A stretch of DNA of 64,000 bases from Sarocladium kiliense (taxonomy: Eukaryota; Ascomycota; Sordariomycetes; Hypocreales; Sarocladiaceae). Location: assembly GCA_030734395.1 (NCBI GenBank), contig JAUZTG010000034.1, positions 1,488,001 through 1,552,000 of the forward strand, written 5' to 3'. The translations under genes and the position numbers were made by a program. A model generated the notes under the pieces. The model did not search any database and was not told the origin of the DNA. It was given only the letters and a program-made list of their open reading frames with translations. Below are positions 59,049-64,000 of this stretch, piece by piece (position 1 is the stretch's first letter; every line of letters starts with the position of its first letter).

Positions 59049-60395
59049 AGTTGCTGCGTGAGAGGGGACGCAAGAGTCCGGACGTGCCGGCTCTCGCTCG
59101 CAGGTGTCTCACTGTGTCTTTCAGGAAGTGTGCATTTGCTGCCCAGAAGAAATGATTTCGTATGTTGCCAGTAAAGTGAGTCTCAGACCTGATGAGAGGT
59201 GAAATTTGCGAAGTCTTTGGCCACCCGGGATGTGAGATCGAATTCGATCATCGCGTCGCGTGAGATTCAAAGTTGGGTTTCTCTCTCACGATCTGAACCG
59301 CTACCTGCCGCGATTCTTGGCTTGACTCAGATGGACAAGAACCCCTCACGACACAAGTCTTGTCACCAGCTCTTTGCAATGACCGGCACGGCGCGGCCGG
59401 GCGGAAGTTGGAGATGCGCGCAGATGGTAGTATGAAGCTTATCGCATAGCAGCGAACCCCCTAATGCGCCAGGGACGGTATGTCAGAATCCCTCGTGTCT
59501 TCTGCCACGCTAATAAAAAGGGATCTGCTAGAATGGACCAGACCAGCGGCATTCAACTCGGGCTGTACCTGGGCCCTGGAGGCGAGCAAGGGCTTTTGCT
59601 TACCACCAAACTGCCTACACCCACCGGACAGTAGCGTGGATGGCGGGACAAAGCTCTCCACACAGTCCTCGGAAGCCAGCCAGGGGAGCAATAATGGTGT
59701 ATGGGAACACTCTCCCGGAAGCGCGAATTAGTGCGAATGGTGGTGGGTGAGAACGCAACCGCTGGCGTTGGCACCCCTGTCCGCCAAAGCAGTAGATACT
59801 GTCGGAAGCTGTGGCCAGAAGCAAAAGGGCGATCCCATCCAGCCGGGCCAATACATGCACAGGTAATCCCACCTTCCCAACGCTGCTCGACCTCGTCTAT
59901 GGTGGGATGTGCGCATGCGCTGAGATTGGCAATTGTCAGCCCGGGCTGACCCCCTTAGCTTCAGCCACGCTCCCCATTCCAGCTTGGCACCCATACGGCG
60001 GGACCATTTGGACCCCTGACTAGACCCCTGATGTGCAAATGTAAGGTCGCCATCGGGTTCCATCGTCTGACCTCGTGGCATTCAGAGGCCCTTGCAGCCA
60101 CGTGAAGGCGCAACTCTCCGACGTACATCAAACTGAGAAGCGGTTTCAACCTTCGTTACAACCCTGTCAATCAAATGTCGCTCTCTCCAATCTCGGAATA
60201 CCAAGAACATCCCGAGAAGCTTGAATGAATGTGACCTCGCATTAGATCGTGCTAAAGATAGATCGCTCAGAATGACAACTCTCTTCTCAGAATATCGAGT
60301 GGAAGTGTTGTAGCTCATCGAATGGGTGTAGCAGGTTCGTTGTCTTTGCCATTCTTCTACTTTCTACTCCAGTGTCTTCCCTGTTTCACCATACT
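59049..60395. other. 1.3-kb interval upstream of the HET gene
   Basis: The interval holds the HET promoter and the 3' end of the adenylate-enzyme-like gene. No coding chain, repeat or RNA gene was recognised. Confidence 0.5.
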
Positions 60396-62209
60396 TTATA
60401 CGTATGAGAAAGTGTGATCCTCGTTCAGTCTTCCCATCACGCCCAGCGCTGCCTCGCCGCCAGAGACACTCGGTCCACGAGCACAAATCTGTTCTAGATG
60501 TTAGCAAATTACACATGATGCATGGCTCAGGGGAACGGTCGAGGCTACCTCTCCTTGAATCTGCTCGTCCGTAGTTTTCAAATCCTTGGTGTCCCTGAAG
60601 AATACTTCCACGCTTGTGACAGGCGCTCCGAAGTGCGATTTACTCTTCTCGTCGACCCTGTAGTCAAAGAAGGCGGTTTGCGTAACAGCACCAGCTACAC
60701 GCGCCGCTGAAAGTGCGTAAACGATTCGTGCGCCCAGGAAAACGCGCAGGTCCGACAGGACAGATGAAGGAAGCTGTGTGTCGCCTGCTCCTGCGCGGTC
60801 CGCGACGTACACCAAACGCAACTTGCCTGGCTTGTTGCCAATGACAGGCTTTGCGCTAGTAGCGAAACTGGAGAGGAAATGAGAGGTGCTGAGAATTCCT
60901 TCTTGGACAAGGGCACGGGTAGCCAGAGCGTGAGCTGCCTTGGTGAGGACAGAGCCAAGTTTGCGGGTTGAGTCTGCGTGCGTCTTGAGGAGTGTTTGAG
61001 GACTGGCCACGACGATAGTTGGAGCGACACTGCGTGTGGCAAGGACGAGGTCGCATTCGCGGCCAGACACGGAGTTGAGCGCAACGGAAGCGTTTGAGAA
61101 GAGAGCGACGAGAGTCAACGTCAGCGTGTGAATGTTTGTCAATGGGTCCACAGGTAAGAACAAGTCCGAAGGACCCAGACGATCCTTGGAGGGCACAGCA
61201 GAAATCTGACCAGCGATGCCGGCCACAAGGTTGGCCTGACTGAACCGTACCATGTCCTCCAGTTGACCGGACTTAGTCTGCCAAAACGTAACAACATCTT
61301 GAGGCGTGGTGTCAGCACTCGAAGAGCCCAGCTCAGTGCCAGCTTCTGCGGGTGCCTCATTGATAATGTCCTGCCAAGTGGCAACATTGACGCTGCCTCC
61401 GGTGCCTTCCGGTACCTCGTTCCAGTCCATATGGCTGTTGCCCTCCTCGACAACCCAAATAAGCTGACGTAGAGCTGGGTAAGCCTTGACAACTGCATCG
61501 AAGGGGAAGAACCCTGGAACGGTGATGACGGTGTCGACAGCGGCGCGTCGCAGCATGGACGTGAGCGCATCGTGGGAGACGTCGAAGGGGATGAGGACAG
61601 CAGTCAGATTCTTGGCGAAGCTGCAAGCGAAGAGGGCGGCAAGGAACTCGATTGAGTTGGGAAGATAGATGGCAACGCGAATGCCTCCGTGGTCTGCGAT
61701 ATGCTGGCCGATGAGGTTGATCTGGCGCGTAATATCCTCTGTAAGGCGCAGGGTCAGCTTGTGTCTTCTTTGCAGCCCTGGAATATTATTTATGAGTCAA
61801 TCATACCGGTCTTGTGCTCAATAACCTTCTCTGCGCCCAACGCAGTCAGCAACTTCCCCTTCGCACCCTCATCACCACCCAAGACGACCTTCCTCCAGAT
61901 GTCTCGCAAGTCTCCGTCCCGGCCCCTCGACCACTTCGCAGCATCTGGATTTTTGACATTCAGTCCTCCATTAAGAGGCATAGAATGCGGGGCGGCCTGC
62001 GCACGGTAGACGGCACTCTCTCCCTCGTGACGGACGGTTGATGGGACAGACTGGCGGGCGAGTAGCATGGGGTGGACATCAGGCTCTCGGAGGGTAGCAA
62101 TGCGGTAAGTGACGAGGGTGACGAGCGCAGTTGCCAGACCAGTAGAGTAGATGTTCCAGGAGCCGAAAAGGCCGGTCAGTGCATTGTCGAGGGACTCGAA
62201 GACAGCCAT
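60396..62209 (-). CDS. Degenerate AMP-binding (acyl-CoA synthetase-like) protein, membrane-anchored
   Basis: Exons 61807-62209, 60549-61738 and 60396-60488 (introns 61739-61806 and 60489-60548, phases checked) give 561 residues. An N-terminal hydrophobic helix (IYSTGLATALVTLVTYRIA) suggests membrane anchoring. The fold is that of the large domain of adenylate-forming enzymes: LTEDITRQINLIGQHIA-like N-terminus, GGIRVAIYLPNSIEFLAALF, FPFDAVVKAYPALRQLIWVV, and near the end TSVEVFFRDTKDL and GEICARGPSVSGGE. However, the place of the nucleotide loop (normally Ser/Thr/Gly-rich, then PKG) reads FWQTKSGQLEDMVRFSQANL, lacking the loop. The usual YGxTE and TGD motifs and the whole C-terminal domain with the catalytic lysine are absent. 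The protein is predicted to be inactive as a ligase. An alternative 29-nt intron was rejected in favour of the 68-nt one used here. Confidence 0.72.
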
Positions 62210-63359
62210 GGTGGCGGTTGGTCAGGTTGTGAGGCCTGGCGGGAGGGGCAGTCGGCTGTTGGAGATTGGCCTCGCAGGCCGGAACAAACGAGAAGCGACG
62301 CTCTTCAATCGAAGATCAAGCTGCTCTGCAGTCCTGTCGCAGGCTGAATATGCTGTCGTCGATAGCGTGGTGAGCGCGGCGTATGTCGTGGATGAGGGTA
62401 TGAAAGCTGTCAGCTCGGCTTTCGGAACGATGGGATGCTGGAGTCGGAGCTACCTGAGGTACGGGTACTTGGCCAGACCCACGCCTGGAGAACAAACGAG
62501 CGGAGACCATGTCCGTCGCCAGGAAAAAGGAGCTACCCTGCATCTTACGGTGGCACAACATTACTACCAGGCTAAAAGCGAAAACTGCAGTTCTAGTGCT
62601 GACGGTCGAATCAGGGACAAAGTTCAGTGATATAACCAGATTTGGAATGTGTGTAATTCAAAGGCTGTGCATTTATGGGCATTCGTGTAATGAAGCAGAC
62701 CTTTGGGGTTGTTCGCTTGGGTGTGACAGCGTGGGAGATGAGAGGGTATGAACACCCTCACCTTGAGCATGAGCACAATAAACCAATGTAGCGCCAGAGA
62801 ACAACAGGAGATTGGTGGGTTTTATCGGATGGAGCGTATCAATGCGACTTTGGTAAATGATTTGCATGATTCCACCGCTACTTTACACCTGGATGAGGAC
62901 GACCCGGCATCCCCAGGGTGATTTGTGCAGAGATCGTCACCACACAAGAGCTAAAACAAACGCCCTGTCGACCTAGCATGCAAACGAGCGATCTTCCTTC
63001 GTTAGCCTTTCCCACGTAGATAGAGGCTTCTAAACATTCAGCAACTCATGTGCGTTATGGTTTTCATGTACAGGCGCATCCGAGTGCGCATTGACTTCTT
63101 ACGAGCCCCTTGCTAGCCACGGGATGCCACATTAGCGCAGCGCCACCAGAGAACGATTCTCGTTTGGCCACCAGCGTTTTGATAGTCGAGACTCGGCCCA
63201 AGCGCTGCTTCCCCCCAACATCACATGGTCCCTCAAAAGACTATCAATTGCGTCAATATTGCCATCCTTTTTCCTCCTTTAGATCTGTTTCTCATGAGCC
63301 CGTAACGTTGGCACCCCGACACTCTCTGCCATGGTCTGTTAAGCCCTTGCCTGCTCAAC
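62210..63359. promoter_or_regulatory. 1.15-kb interval between divergent AMP-binding-like and monooxygenase genes
   Basis: The interval must carry both promoters. No TATA box or known factor site could be assigned with confidence, and no coding chain is present. Confidence 0.45.
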
Positions 63360-64000
63360 ATGGAAGACACCCCTGGCAACAGCTCCACGGCCATCCCTTA
63401 CAGCCAATTCATATGCATTGGCACCGGCTTTTCAGGAATCGGTCTCGGTGCAACAATCAAGCGCTGGTATGGCATCACAGATGTCCATTTCTTCGAACGC
63501 GAGGCCGAAGTCGGTGGCACATGGTATCTAAATAGTTACCCGGGTATGAGATCGAACCGTAACCCACGAAGTGTCTTCGTTCTGACCACCAAACAGGCGC
63601 TGCTGCAGATGTCCCAAACCTCTTGTATTGCCTCTCTTACGAATCCAATATCAGCTGGTCAAAACTTCTCCCTGAGCGTGACGAGCTTCTCGCCTACCTC
63701 AAGCGCGTCGCAGACAAGTATGATATCCCTTCAAGGACGTCATTCCGGTCCCAAGTCTTCCGCTGTGAATGGCTCGAAGACCGACAGCGCTGGAAAGTCC
63801 ACGTCAAGAACCTCGTCACTGGCCTTATAACTCTTCACGAGTCCCAGTTTCTCTTCTCCGCCACAGGCATTCTTGATCAGCCACGGGAGACTGATCTGCC
63901 TGGACTAAGCAACTTCAAAGGCCCTGTATTTCACACCGCTCGCTGGCGCCATGACGTTGACCTACGAGACAAGAACGTAGTCGTCCTCGGCAATGGCTGC
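63360..64000 (+). CDS. Type I Baeyer-Villiger / FAD-NADPH monooxygenase, N-terminal part (runs off right edge)
   Basis: Exon 63360-63543 and the start of exon 2 (from 63597) give the first 195 or so residues of a flavin monooxygenase. FAD is bound by the GTGFSGIGLG loop and HFFEREAEVGGTWYLNSYPG, where the intron falls (phase G|GC), continuing AADVPNLLYCLSYESNISWS. FSATGILDQPRETDLPGL is followed by FKGPVFHTARW, a full match to the type I Baeyer-Villiger fingerprint FxGxxxHxxxW. The second, NADPH-binding Rossmann loop begins at the edge (VVVLGNGC). The enzyme would insert oxygen next to a ketone, or oxidise a related substrate. The substrate is unknown, and any partner genes lie outside the window. 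Confidence 0.88.

Noticed and set aside
61778..61806. 29-nt intron in the AMP-binding-like gene
   Set aside because: Too short for a spliceosomal intron. The 68-nt alternative (61739-61806) has a better acceptor, a CTGAC branch site and also keeps phase.
1..64000. Secondary-metabolite gene cluster around the monooxygenase, esterase or Zn(II)2Cys6 gene
   Set aside because: No polyketide synthase, peptide synthetase or terpene synthase is present, and the candidates are separated by housekeeping genes. Only the monooxygenase at the right edge could belong to a cluster outside the window.

Overview
The window reads as nuclear DNA of a filamentous ascomycete (Pezizomycotina). The evidence is many short GT-AG introns of about 45-130 nt with CTRAC-like branch points, fungal-only families (Zn(II)2Cys6 regulator, HET domain, CBM1-tailed esterase) and clear fungal orthologues of housekeeping genes. 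A dothideomycete is my best guess, from general resemblance only. I see no prokaryotic or plasmid features, no CRISPR, no rRNA, no convincing tRNA and no intact transposon.

Layout. 1-1113 is the 5' part of glycogen synthase (minus strand, running off the left edge), with a 2.4 kb gene-free upstream region. 3530-15191 is a dense housekeeping block: YTM1, a DEDDy 3'-5' exonuclease, LSM5, RPB11, a HemK/MTQ1-type methyltransferase, an m-AAA protease (YTA12/AFG3 type) and a secreted CE1 esterase with CBM1. After a 3.8 kb gap come a BOR1-like SLC4 transporter, TOF1/SWI1 and a mitochondrial 3-hydroxyacyl-CoA dehydrogenase (18976-26229). A 6.1 kb gap then precedes a homeobox regulator (32370-34582), followed by another 3.6 kb gap. 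Next are MED19/ROX3, a secreted protein of unknown function with a suspicious in-frame TAG, a GPI-anchored-type DUF7136-like protein and a Zn(II)2Cys6 regulator (38230-46975). The right third holds a single-pass membrane protein, a lipase-like alpha/beta hydrolase, a HET-domain protein, a degenerate acyl-CoA-synthetase-like protein and the 5' end of a Baeyer-Villiger monooxygenase running off the right edge.

How the genes relate. Most do unrelated core jobs: glycogen storage, 60S ribosome assembly, RNA decay and splicing, Pol II core and Mediator, mitochondrial proteostasis and translation termination, replication-fork protection, beta-oxidation. They are joined by shared intergenic space, as three head-to-head pairs (exonuclease/LSM5, RPB11/MTQ1, TOF1/HADH) and several tight convergent pairs. 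The accessory part concerns plant-wall attack (the esterase, whose upstream DNA carries XlnR- and CreA-like sites), development (homeobox) and non-self recognition (HET). I see no biosynthetic cluster.

Candidates for something undescribed are modest. They are (1) a gene at 40046-42092 whose reading frame continues, in phase across a canonical intron, beyond a single TAG; (2) an adenylate-forming-enzyme relative at 60396-62209 with its nucleotide loop eroded and C-terminal domain absent, which may be a non-catalytic lipid-enzyme paralogue; (3) a convergent lipase-like/HET gene pair; (4) a hydrophobic ATG-less extension ahead of the membrane protein at 49890-51485. Exon boundaries were read by eye from splice consensus and phase. 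They should be good to a base or so where reading phase was checked, but no transcript data were available.
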